Assembly: GCA_019422485.1 (NCBI GenBank)
Contig: JAHZDG010000032.1
Location: 1-25,028, forward strand
Direction: 5' to 3'
DNA: 25,028 nt
Source of the DNA: Alistipes sp.
Lineage (GTDB): Bacteria; Bacteroidota; Bacteroidia; Bacteroidales; Rikenellaceae
In this document: positions 1 through 6,696 of the stretch, piece by piece
How positions within the stretch are numbered: position 1 is the stretch's first letter
Layout of the letters: the number at the start of each line of letters is the position of its first letter
Made by a program: the position numbers and the translations under genes
Notes under the pieces: generated by a model
Told to the model about the DNA's origin: nothing
Databases searched by the model: none
What the model saw: only the letters and a program-made list of their open reading frames with translations

Positions 1-128
1 CGCTGCACATGCCCGGCGAAGACCTGGTGGCCTGCCACCAGTCGAAAGCCTTCGAAGAGTCTGTCGATGAAGCCATCGACGCCCTGAAACGTCAGCTGGA
101 GAAATTCAAGGCGAAAACCGAAAAATAA
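1..128 (+). CDS. hpf: C-terminal end of ribosome hibernation promoting factor (HPF/RaiA)
   Basis: This is a partial gene cut by the window start; the readable frame begins at base 3 and stops with TAA at 126-128. The 41 visible residues end in an amphipathic lysine-rich helix (AIDALKRQLEKFKAK) preceded by a DLVACHQSKAFEESVDEA segment. This matches the end of the short HPF/RaiA family, where the last helix packs on the beta sheet and the protein sits in the decoding region of idle 100S ribosomes. Family membership is recognised by eye from this tail only. It is a housekeeping chromosomal gene, so it marks the host side of the junction with the phage-like genes that follow. A strong hairpin lies 35 bases after the stop. 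Confidence 0.7.
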   Translation, partial: LHMPGEDLVACHQSKAFEESVDEAIDALKRQLEKFKAKTEK

Positions 129-163
129 ACCCCACCAACCTTTAACCTTAACTAACTAACGCC

Positions 164-197
164 GCGACGGCCGCCCTTTCGAAAAGGCGGCCGTCGC
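164..197. terminator. Strong GC hairpin after hpf
   Basis: A perfect 12-bp inverted repeat (GCGACGGCCGCC at 164-175, its complement at 186-197) surrounds a 10-base loop. It probably ends the hpf transcript. The trailing T-run is poor (ATTCGT), so it is not a textbook intrinsic terminator. Confidence 0.55.
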
Positions 198-404
198 ATT
201 CGTAGTGGATAGGGGATTTAATGAGCCCTTTTTCTCGCAGAATTGTCAACTGATTTTCAACGACATACAAATCGAAAAATTTATTAAAAATCACCTTTTT
301 GTCCCGTATCTGTCCCGGGATAGTAGTGGATAAATTATCCACTATCAAGCAATTACACCGATTACCTAAAACTGTATTTATTCAATTTTCAAAGATTTAC
401 GCAT
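198..404. other. AT-rich junction between host gene and prophage, candidate left attachment region
   Basis: No convincing gene is seen here. A minus-strand open frame at 148-348 needs a TTG start, runs through the hpf hairpin and resembles no protein I know. The stretch is much richer in A and T than either side. It carries TAGTGGATA at 203-211 and again at 325-333, and the second copy is one arm of a 21-bp palindrome at 325-345 (arms TAGTGGATAA and TTATCCACTA around one central A). Because host sequence lies left and phage repressor right, the integration crossover should fall in this stretch. This is an inference: the right end of the element is outside the window, so no att duplication can be confirmed. 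Confidence 0.35.
325..345. repeat. 21-bp palindrome near the element's left end
   Basis: Two perfect 10-base arms (TAGTGGATAA / TTATCCACTA) flank a single A. Such a site could bind a recombinase or a dimeric regulator. The left arm is repeated in part at 203-211. Confidence 0.6.
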
Positions 405-459
405 TTATTCCATGTTTTTCCCTACTAAAATGAAGTGGGTATTGTTCCTTCGGATTGTA

Positions 460-915
460 TCACCCAACTGCCGAAGAACCTCTATTTCCCTCTGAATCTG
501 CCCCATCCATTGTATCTGCTTTGTGATGGGGGGGGGTAAGTGCCTTATCAACAAGCATTTGCATCTTAGACAGCAAATCCTGCTGTCCGGCTATCGTTCC
601 CTGCTGGGATTTTATAGTCGCAACGAGTGACGAAATATCCTCTTTCTGGGAACAATTCGCATCGATCAACTGGGAAATTTTGTCGAACACCTCGCGGGGC
701 ATATTGATATTATCCGACTCTTTCATCTCTTCAGTACTATCCAAATTCACTCCCAATTTCAGACGAATCCGATGTAAGGTATTCGCGTCAAAAACTTGTC
801 GCTTCAACCATATTCCAATGGTTTGTCTCGTCACACCAAGCAATTCGGCTGCCTCTTCCTGAGTAAGCCCCTTTTTCTTTATCGCCTTTCTTAACTGATT
901 ACCAGCGTATTCCAT
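460..915 (-). CDS. XRE-family phage repressor with coiled-coil tail (homopolymer-interrupted)
   Basis: The 151-residue reading uses the ATG at 915-913; an upstream open stretch to 1059 would cross the promoter region and lacks domain sense. Residues about 5-55 form a helix-turn-helix (LTQEEAAELLGVTRQTIGIWLK), where the second helix would contact the operator. Residues about 70-125 are heptad-like and likely dimerise. There is no LexA/CI-type peptidase domain. It is the only leftward phage gene here and faces the rightward early genes across a promoter region rich in TTGCA motifs, the expected layout for a lysogeny repressor. Nine C residues on the coding strand (528-536) encode TPP and are followed by a low-complexity 22-residue tail; with eight C the frame instead continues to 405 with a coherent coiled-coil end. 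The true C-terminus is therefore uncertain. Confidence 0.8.
   Translation of the reverse strand: MEYAGNQLRKAIKKKGLTQEEAAELLGVTRQTIGIWLKRQVFDANTLHRIRLKLGVNLDSTEEMKESDNINMPREVFDKISQLIDANCSQKEDISSLVATIKSQQGTIAGQQDLLSKMQMLVDKALTPPHHKADTMDGADSEGNRGSSAVG
528..536. repeat. G9 homopolymer inside the repressor gene
   Basis: Nine consecutive G on the plus strand (C9 in the coding strand). Gain or loss of one base changes the last part of the repressor and moves the stop from 460 to about 405. Tracts of this length are typical slipped-strand contingency sites, but are also a common place for assembly errors. Confidence 0.8.
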
Positions 916-942
916 ATAAGCATGCGTTTTAATCTCCAAAAA

Positions 943-1001
943 TGCAATGAAAATTTTGCATTTTTGCAAAATACGTTTTACATTTGCAAAAGTCCTTGCA
1001 A
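943..1001. promoter_or_regulatory. Cluster of TTGCA/TGCAA motifs, likely repressor operators
   Basis: TGCAA occurs at 943-947 and TTGCA at 956-960, 964-968, 984-988 and 996-1000. Two copies sit in longer palindromes: TTTTGCAAAA at 962-971 and TTTGCAAA at 983-990. The cluster overlaps the rightward promoter and lies in the path of the leftward one. The flanking repressor is the obvious candidate binder; this is inferred from position only. Confidence 0.5.
955..986 (+). promoter_or_regulatory. Rightward early promoter
   Basis: TTTG at 955-958, a 20-base spacer, then TACATTTG at 979-986 match the Bacteroidetes primary sigma consensus TTTG-N19-21-TAnnTTTG. Start of transcription would be near 993, upstream of the gene at 1065. 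TTGCA motifs at 956-960, 964-968, 984-988 and 996-1000 overlap it. Confidence 0.65.
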
Positions 1002-1023
1002 AAAGACACGCACAATACAAGGA

Positions 1024-1054
1024 CAAATGTAACAAATTTTTTAACCATTTCAAG
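1024..1054 (-). promoter_or_regulatory. Leftward repressor promoter
   Basis: On the minus strand TACATTTG lies at 1031-1024, with CTTG at 1054-1051 nineteen bases upstream. Its -7 box is the same octamer as in the rightward promoter. Transcription would start near 1017 and run back through the rightward promoter to the repressor gene, giving a leader of about 100 bases. Confidence 0.5.
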
Positions 1055-1064
1055 CTCAACCTCT

Positions 1065-1367
1065 ATGTATTTGAGTAATGAAAGGGTTGCCTCGTACCCT
1101 GTTCCGGCACGTCCGGATTTTACGGGCATCCGAAAGAAGGCCGCACGCACCGGCCGGAAACTATTGACTGCCTGCCTCGGCCGAGAGTTCATGAAACTCT
1201 CCGCCAGGCACAAGGTCTACGGACTTTATTTCATCGGGAGCCTGATGGCGCCGATCATGCTTTACAGCGAAAGCCACCCGTGGCTGACAATCCCGCTCGT
1301 CGTGAACCTGGGGAACGCTGTAAGGCAGGCGAACAGGATCGTCCGCGAAACGAGTGCCGGAGATTAG
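1065..1367 (+). CDS. Small hypothetical membrane-associated protein, first early gene
   Basis: The 100-residue product is read from the ATG at 1065; an in-frame ATG at 984 lies before the predicted transcription start. The N-terminal third is basic (RKKAARTGRKLL). Residues about 55-90 are hydrophobic (YGLYFIGSLMAPIMLY, then WLTIPLVVNLGNAV), enough for one or two membrane segments. I do not recognise the family. The start codon ends the motif CTCAACCTCTATG, which is also found at the start of the gene at 5457. As the first rightward gene after the switch it is expected to be expressed early. Confidence 0.6.
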   Translation: MYLSNERVASYPVPARPDFTGIRKKAARTGRKLLTACLGREFMKLSARHKVYGLYFIGSLMAPIMLYSESHPWLTIPLVVNLGNAVRQANRIVRETSAGD

Positions 1368-1422
1368 TAGATGTTACCACGCACTCGCCGCCGCGCCGCC
1401 CGTGAGGGCCGCCAACGGCAAC

Positions 1423-1473
1423 GGAGAGGGGTTCGGCTCCCCTATTGAAACCGGGCTCCTCTCCTCCTTTTTT
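1423..1473 (+). terminator. Possible attenuator or terminator hairpin before the Cro-like gene
   Basis: GGAGAGG at 1423-1429 can pair with CCTCTCC at 1458-1464, followed by a T-run at 1468-1473. A competing smaller hairpin is AGGGG at 1427-1431 with CCCCT at 1439-1443. It lies in a 134-base gap between two early genes and could reduce read-through. The outer stem has a long loop, so confidence is low. Confidence 0.3.
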
Positions 1474-1501
1474 GAAACTAAAAACCAAACGATACGCACA
1501 A

Positions 1502-1711
1502 ATGAAAGATCAAACCCTTACCGAATTGTGGAAATCGCTCGATCTGAAAGAGAAAACCGAGTTGTTGCAGATTGCAGCGTCGGAACTCTTCGTCGGGGCT
1601 GAAACATTCAACGCATGGCGGCGCGGCACGCGTCCGATCCCAAGGACCAAACAGTTGCGACTGACGGCCATCATCAAGAAAAAGTACGGCATCAACCTTA
1701 AAACCGCATAA
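1502..1711 (+). CDS. Cro-like small DNA-binding protein
   Basis: The product is 69 residues from the ATG at 1502; the open frame extends upstream to 1445, but that part crosses the hairpin region and has no domain sense. The core (LKEKTELLQIAASELFVGAETFNAWRRGTRPIP, then TKQLRLTAIIKKKYGINL) has the pattern of a compact lambda-repressor-type fold: a helix, a turn, a recognition helix with WRRG, then two closing helices. Its position, second gene on the opposite side of the switch from the repressor, fits a Cro or early-activator role. The role is inferred and no operator contact can be shown. Confidence 0.65.
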   Translation: MKDQTLTELWKSLDLKEKTELLQIAASELFVGAETFNAWRRGTRPIPRTKQLRLTAIIKKKYGINLKTA

Positions 1712-1713
1712 CC

Positions 1714-1905
1714 ATGACTGCAATCCTCTCGATCATCTGCATCGCGGCGATCCTCTGGCGGGGTATCGTCGCCGCAGGCGTCGCCTACAACCGCATCAAG
1801 ACCCACGGGGCCTCTCCGACTCTTAACATCATCTTCTGGGACTCGATCCTCGTGATCGTACTCGCCGTATCGCTGCTGGTCAAAATCTGGGTGCCATGTA
1901 TGTAG
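1714..1905 (+). CDS. Small two-segment membrane protein
   Basis: 63 residues starting two bases after the previous stop. Residues 2-24 (AILSIICIAAILWRGIVAAGVAY) and 38-60 (NIIFWDSILVIVLAVSLLVKIW) are hydrophobic and predict two membrane spans joined by a short basic loop. There is no recognisable family. Tight packing in the early operon supports it as a real gene. A role in superinfection exclusion or membrane targeting is possible but unsupported. Confidence 0.55.
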   Translation: MTAILSIICIAAILWRGIVAAGVAYNRIKTHGASPTLNIIFWDSILVIVLAVSLLVKIWVPCM

Positions 1906-2099
1906 ACAGAGACAGCAGCGGACGCATCGCCGTCATGGATCTGAAGCCGGAAGAGTTCGAGACGATCCGCCGGGCGATCAAAGCCTTCAAAACGGGGCTG
2001 CTCCAAAACCGCCTGCCGGCCGGATTTTCTCCCCGAAGCGAGATCTACGAGCAATACCACCGCGCAGGGATGATACTGCGCCAAATCGAAAAAATATAA
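1896..2099 (+). CDS. Hypothetical small early protein
   Basis: 67 residues, overlapping the end of the preceding membrane-protein gene by 10 bases, which suggests translational coupling. The sequence is charged and mostly helical (KPEEFETIRRAIKAFKTGLLQNR, then YEQYHRAGMILRQIEKI), with no motif I recognise. It sits directly before the primase-helicase gene, separated by a 37-base gap that contains a nine-base G tract. Confidence 0.55.
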   Translation: MYVDRDSSGRIAVMDLKPEEFETIRRAIKAFKTGLLQNRLPAGFSPRSEIYEQYHRAGMILRQIEKI

Positions 2100-2105
2100 C
2101 CAATC

Positions 2106-2114
2106 GGGGGGGGG
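2106..2114. repeat. G9 homopolymer in the primase leader
   Basis: Nine G at 2106-2114, 22 bases before the primase ATG. The last four G can pair with CCCC at 2119-2122 around TGTT, so tract length would change a small hairpin close to the start codon. Confidence 0.75.
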
Positions 2115-2136
2115 TGTTCCCCACGACTCGAACACT

Positions 2137-5073
2137 ATGAACAAAGTAAGCAAAGACGACGTATTGCAAGCCACCGAAGGCGGCAAGACGGTTATCCTCG
2201 ATTATTACCCCGCGTCCCGGGACGGATTCGAGCGGCGCCGAAATTTCAGACTCCGGCCGGACGACCGGAATCCCTCGTGCACCGTGTTCAACCGCAACGG
2301 CATTTGGTTTCTGCAAGACAAAGGCGGCGGCGATACCAAGGCCCGCACGGCCATTTCGATCGTCATGGAAGAAGAGCGCCTGACATACCCGCAGGCGATC
2401 GAGTTCATCGCGTCGAAATATGCTCCGCATCTGCTTGCCGGAACCTCGACGGTGTCCATACAGCCGGAGCCCGGACGGGCCGAAACGGCCCCGCAGGATG
2501 CCATGACCGTACAACGCCGCAAGGGTGGAAAATTCTCCAAATGGGAACTCGATCTGCTCGGGCATCAGATTACGCAAGAGGTGTGCAACGAACTCCGCTT
2601 GATGCCGCTGGACTCCTACATCACCCGCAAAAACGAAAAGGGAAAGAGTTGGAAGATCTCGGCCACGGAGAACTATCCGATCTTCTACTACGATTACGGG
2701 ACATGGGGACGGCTCTACCAACCGCTGTCGCCCCAACTCCGTTTCATGTTCGTCGGAGAGAAGCCCGCCGACTTCATTTTCGGCGACTCCTGGTTCCTCA
2801 AAGCGTTCGAAAATTCTAAGCGTCGGACGCCCGACATCTCGGATGTCGAGGAAGAAGAGGAAGAGGCGCCGGAACAAGACGAAAACGAGAATCCGGAAGA
2901 CGAGGATGATCTGGGCTCCGTGAACGCCTCGCCCCGACAGGAGCAATGCGACGCGATCATCCTCTGTTCGGGAGGTTCCGACGCATTGAATGTCCGGAAC
3001 GCCTGCATCAATACCGGCAGGGCGGGATGGCATGTCGCATGGCTGAATTCCGAAACGGCCGATCTCCCCCGGACCGACATGTTCCACCTTCGGCAGATCG
3101 CCAAAGAGATCTACATTCTCTACGATCAGGACAGCACGGGGATTGCCAACGCCTATCGGCACGCCATGAAATACCTCGACCTCCGGATCATACGCCTCCC
3201 GGACGACCTCAAACGCTTCAAAACCCGCAAAGGAGGAGCCTGCAAGGACGCCAAGGACCTCTTCATGCACTACCGAAAGCCGAACGCCCAAGACCCCTAC
3301 AAAATTTTCAGCAACCTGCTCCGGGTATCCGGATCGCTGCGATTCTGGGTGCGTTTCAAAGACCGCCGCGGCAAGGAGTGTTTCGACATCAACAACGAGC
3401 AGCTGTACTCCTTCCTGCAAGCGAGCGGGTACTACCGCATCGAATCCTCGGCCACAAGCAAGGGATTCACCTTCTGCCACATTCGGGACAACATCGTCCG
3501 CCTGATCGACGAGCAGGCCATTGCGTCGGAATGCAACGCGGAACTGATCCGTTATCTCTACGCTCATCCCGAGTACTACTCGCAGGCGCTGGCCAACGCC
3601 ATCCACCGGAGCAACCAGGTGAAACTCGGATCGCTGGAGAAGCTGCGGATGATCGCACCGAATTTCCGTTATTTCGGGGCGAACTTCGACCACGTGCTAT
3701 TCAAGAACAAGATCATCCGCATCGACCGGGACGGCCTGCACGAAATTCGTCCGCAGGACTGGCCCTACTTCGAGTACAGCAACAAGATTCTCGATCACGA
3801 AATACAACTGGACAGGAACGGTGTGCTTCCGTTCGACATCGTGGAAACGCCGGCCGCCCTTGCGATACGGAAAGAAATGCAGGGCCTTAATCCCCGGACC
3901 CCTATTTATAAGCAAATGCAAGCTGCGCTTGACACGTTGACAGGGACAGCGAGGTTCGAGCTGCGCATCAACCGCCTCGATTTCTCTTTCCTGCGGTACA
4001 TCTACAACACCGGGCGCGTGCATTGGCGCAAGGAGGAGATGGGGCAGGCGCTCACCGACGAAGAGCGGGCCGAGCAGGATCTGCACTTCATGTCGAAGGT
4101 CATGGCACTGGGGTATCTGCTGACCAAATACAAATCGGCGGCTGAGGCAAAGGCGGTATACGCCATGGAGACGGAGATATCCGACGAAGGCCAGCACAAG
4201 GGCGGGACCGGAAAATCCCTTTTCCTGGGCAGCATCGAACAAATGCGCAACCAGCTTTTCATCAACGGGCAGGAGCTGCGCCCCGACAAGATGGAATTCC
4301 TATTCCAAGGCGTCATCAAGGGCGTAACCGATACGATCTACTTCGACGATGTGAACAAGTCGATCGACCTCCACCGCTTCATGCCGGCGATCACCAACAA
4401 GATCACCATCAACGCCAAGTATGCCGCAGCCGTCACCCTCGAATACGCGGAGTCCCCCAAAATATCCTTTTCGAGCAACCACGCCATCCGGGAGTTCGAC
4501 AACTCCCTCCGGCGCCGAATATGGTTTACGGCATTCTCCGACTACTACCACTCGGCAGACCCGGCAGCCAAACTATCACTGCGGAACCCGGCTACGGAAT
4601 TCGGGAAGAATCTGATCCAGGACTACACCCCGGAGGAGATGAACGACTTTTACATATTCATGCTTACATGTATGCACGTATACATCAAACATCAGGTCGC
4701 GCTTCAGCCGCCGATGCACGACATCGAACAGCGAAACATCCAGCGGCAGATCGGCGATGACTTCATCTACTGGGCCGAAGAGTATTTCGCCGCAGACGGC
4801 CGCCGCGATACATTCCTCAATAAAAACGAGGTATTCGAGGCGTATCAGGAAGCGCTCCCTAAGCGGGCGCAGGACAGTGTGAAGATGCAGACCTTCAAAG
4901 GCCGCCTCATTCAGTTCTGCGAGTACAAAGGATGGGAGTTCAACCCGGACGAGATGCTGCAAACCGAATCCGATCGGAAACGCAACGAAATACACCGAAA
5001 GGAACAGGGAGTCGATGTCTACTACTTCTACATTCGGACGGCTGAGGAGGACGAGGAAGAGTGGATTTTTTAG
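2137..5073 (+). CDS. Bifunctional primase-helicase (TOPRIM plus SF3 ATPase)
   Basis: 978 residues. Residues about 15-90 resemble the CHC2-type DNA-binding lobe of DnaG-like primases (PSCTVFNRNGIWFLQDKGGG) without the zinc-binding residues. Residues about 270-345 form a TOPRIM fold with GGSDALN and the metal-binding DQD at 330-332. An acidic, probably flexible insert lies near 239-259. The C-terminal half is an SF3-like helicase: Walker A GGTGKS at 689-694, Walker B IYFDD at 734-738, a sensor-like SSNH at 779-782, and an arginine finger candidate in SLRRRIW at 790-796. It would make primers and unwind DNA at the phage origin. The downstream repeat array at 5124-5404 is a plausible loading site. 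Length and domain order are usual for phage and satellite primase-helicases. Confidence 0.9.
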   Translation: MNKVSKDDVLQATEGGKTVILDYYPASRDGFERRRNFRLRPDDRNPSCTVFNRNGIWFLQDKGGGDTKARTAISIVMEEERLTYPQAIEFIASKYAPHLLAGTSTVSIQPEPGRAETAPQDAMTVQRRKGGKFSKWELDLLGHQITQEVCNELRLMPLDSYITRKNEKGKSWKISATENYPIFYYDYGTWGRLYQPLSPQLRFMFVGEKPADFIFGDSWFLKAFENSKRRTPDISDVEEEEEEAPEQDENENPEDEDDLGSVNASPRQEQCDAIILCSGGSDALNVRNACINTGRAGWHVAWLNSETADLPRTDMFHLRQIAKEIYILYDQDSTGIANAYRHAMKYLDLRIIRLPDDLKRFKTRKGGACKDAKDLFMHYRKPNAQDPYKIFSNLLRVSGSLRFWVRFKDRRGKECFDINNEQLYSFLQASGYYRIESSATSKGFTFCHIRDNIVRLIDEQAIASECNAELIRYLYAHPEYYSQALANAIHRSNQVKLGSLEKLRMIAPNFRYFGANFDHVLFKNKIIRIDRDGLHEIRPQDWPYFEYSNKILDHEIQLDRNGVLPFDIVETPAALAIRKEMQGLNPRTPIYKQMQAALDTLTGTARFELRINRLDFSFLRYIYNTGRVHWRKEEMGQALTDEERAEQDLHFMSKVMALGYLLTKYKSAAEAKAVYAMETEISDEGQHKGGTGKSLFLGSIEQMRNQLFINGQELRPDKMEFLFQGVIKGVTDTIYFDDVNKSIDLHRFMPAITNKITINAKYAAAVTLEYAESPKISFSSNHAIREFDNSLRRRIWFTAFSDYYHSADPAAKLSLRNPATEFGKNLIQDYTPEEMNDFYIFMLTCMHVYIKHQVALQPPMHDIEQRNIQRQIGDDFIYWAEEYFAADGRRDTFLNKNEVFEAYQEALPKRAQDSVKMQTFKGRLIQFCEYKGWEFNPDEMLQTESDRKRNEIHRKEQGVDVYYFYIRTAEEDEEEWIF

Positions 5074-5456
5074 GGCCCCCTATTACTGTTTTTTCAACAT
5101 CAAAACAAACTTTCTGATTTTCTTTGACACTTTGACACCGAAGATAGAAATAAAAATATAAATAGATACAATACAAATAGTTACGCGATTTTTAGCGGTG
5201 TCAACTTGGTGTCAAAACGGTGTCAACTTAAAAAATCGGTGACACTTTTCGAAAATTTCGAAAAAACGGCAATTTTTATATAAAGCAATGAATATCAATA
5301 ACATATCGAAAATGGTGTCAACTTGCGTGTCAGCAAAATTTTTCAAGTTGACACCGCATAAAAATATGTGCAACAGCAATTTACGCACGGTGTCAAAGTG
5401 TCAAGCAAAAACCGGAAACTAAAAAAAGTAAAACACAACTTCAAATCTCAACCTCT
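5074..5456. repeat. AT-rich array of GTGTCAA repeats: candidate replication origin or operator
   Basis: This 383-base gap has no gene. It holds about eleven copies or variants of GGTGTCAA. Exact GGTGTCAACTT occurs at 5197-5207, 5219-5229 and 5314-5324 and inverted at 5345-5355. A GGTGTCAA at 5208-5215 makes the first three a tandem with an 11-bp period, one turn of DNA. Other copies are inverted at 5124-5130 and 5132-5139, and direct at 5327-5332 (shortened), 5389-5396 and 5398-5404, with a variant GGTGACAC at 5238-5245. The DNA between is strikingly AT-rich. Iteron-like repeats beside a primase-helicase suggest an origin; an extended operator for the HTH protein encoded next is the main alternative. 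Confidence 0.7.
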
Positions 5457-5990
5457 ATGAAGAACGCACAAAACAACACCGCAAACAGCACCCGGCAGCC
5501 GGGGCCGAAGAACCCGGACAACTGGGCTCGTATCGAGGCCGTAATCAACATGGCCCAGATGACGACGAATGCATTCGCACGCCACATCGGACTGCCCCGA
5601 GGTGAGAACCTCTACCAGATCAAGCGCGGCAACAACGGCATCTCGTTCGACGTAGCTGACCGTATCTGCCGCCGTTTCCCGGAGATAAGCAAACTTTGGC
5701 TGCTGACAGGCGACGGCGAGATGTTCCTTTCGACCCATCGACCTGCCCTCGGCATCAAACTCATTGCGGCCATGCGCGATCAGGTGTCGGACGATGCCCG
5801 CCTGTGCCCTCATGACGACAGCAGCGGCATCGGCTTGATCCGATACGCGGCAGAGCGGCTCGACGATGCCGCGAACCCTAATCTCCCGCGTGACCTGCGA
5901 ATCATACACCTGACGGCATGCGGCGGGATCATTGCCGCAGAGATCGACAGGCTGATGTCCGAAGCAAGAGAGAAAGGAGGTAAACAATGA
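5457..5990 (+). CDS. HTH (XRE-like) DNA-binding protein next to the repeat array
   Basis: 177 residues. Residues about 22-85 match the helix-turn-helix seen in many Bacteroidetes phage regulators: NWARIEAVINMAQMTTNAFA, then the recognition part LYQIKRGNNGISFDVADRIC, ending in the typical FPEISKLWLLTGDGEMF. The rest (about 90-177) is helical and unfamiliar. The gene begins right after the GTGTCAA array, so it may bind that array as an autoregulator or origin-binding protein. Its start belongs to the shared ATCTCAACCTCTATG element. Its stop overlaps the next start (ATGA), showing translational coupling with the ASCH gene. Confidence 0.75.
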   Translation: MKNAQNNTANSTRQPGPKNPDNWARIEAVINMAQMTTNAFARHIGLPRGENLYQIKRGNNGISFDVADRICRRFPEISKLWLLTGDGEMFLSTHRPALGIKLIAAMRDQVSDDARLCPHDDSSGIGLIRYAAERLDDAANPNLPRDLRIIHLTACGGIIAAEIDRLMSEAREKGGKQ

Positions 5991-6670
5991 AAAGCATCTG
6001 TTTTCTCGAAGAACTTCAAAACGCAATCGTCGAATTGCGGAAAACGGAAACTCGCCGTCTGGCAGATCCGCAGCCGGACGATTATCTGAACAATCCCCGA
6101 GGCGATTTTGTCCTGCCAGACGGAAGCCGTGCCGATTTGCTGGCACGTCATCATCTCATTCGGCCCCGATACGAGGTCGGTGAGGTGATCTACATCAAAG
6201 AGTCGTATGTTGACGACATCGATCCCGACAGGGTATTCTATAAATACGATCCGGCGGACATCCAAGCTCTGCAAGACCTCGGATATGGGGAATACCTCGA
6301 TAAACCCAAATTCTGGAGGAACAAGCAATCCATGCCGGCACGGCTGGCTCGCTACTTCCTCCGGATAACGGCCCGGCATGGAGAACGGCTGCAAGACATC
6401 TCTGAAGAAGCTGCCAGACGCGAAGGGGTGCAGCGGCACCCGGATATTCCGAACGCTTATGTCCATTATGCACCGAGTCTGCATTTTTCGGCGGAACAGC
6501 TGAAAGACGGAGCGCCCTACTGCCGGACAGCACGGACCAGTTTTCAGACGCTCATGGAAATGCTCGAAGGACCCAAAATCTGGGAAAAGAATCCCTTCGT
6601 CTGGGTCTACAAATTTGAATTGGTATCCGAACTGGCGGCATTCGAGCGCCGGCATTATGAACTCAAATAA
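5987..6670 (+). CDS. ASCH-domain-like phage protein
   Basis: 227 residues. The N-terminus has the KTETRRL signature, and the middle has RPRYEVGEVIYIKESYV followed by an LARYFLRITARHGERLQDIS block. Together they fit phage ASCH/PUA-like proteins (a TRR motif, a beta strand with GD/EVIYIKE, and an RxxRLQDIS strand-helix). The fold binds RNA or modified nucleotides; a few members are nucleases or amidohydrolases, but the function of phage versions is not settled. The C-terminal part (NPFVWVYKFELV) is the closing beta strand usual for this fold. The gene is coupled to the upstream HTH gene and precedes the methyltransferase, so a role linked to modified bases is possible but inferred. Confidence 0.65.
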   Translation: MKSICFLEELQNAIVELRKTETRRLADPQPDDYLNNPRGDFVLPDGSRADLLARHHLIRPRYEVGEVIYIKESYVDDIDPDRVFYKYDPADIQALQDLGYGEYLDKPKFWRNKQSMPARLARYFLRITARHGERLQDISEEAARREGVQRHPDIPNAYVHYAPSLHFSAEQLKDGAPYCRTARTSFQTLMEMLEGPKIWEKNPFVWVYKFELVSELAAFERRHYELK

Positions 6671-6696
6671 CACAACGATATGAACTTCGGGAAATA

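Noticed and set aside
148..348. Minus-strand open frame of 66 codons at the junction
   Set aside because: It needs a TTG start, runs through the hpf terminator hairpin and has no domain sense.
1987..3693. Long minus-strand open frame opposite the primase gene
   Set aside because: It is the GC-driven antisense shadow of the primase-helicase, whose own frame has clear motifs.
5124..5404. CRISPR array
   Set aside because: Repeats are only 7-11 bases long, occur in both orientations and have no uniform spacers.
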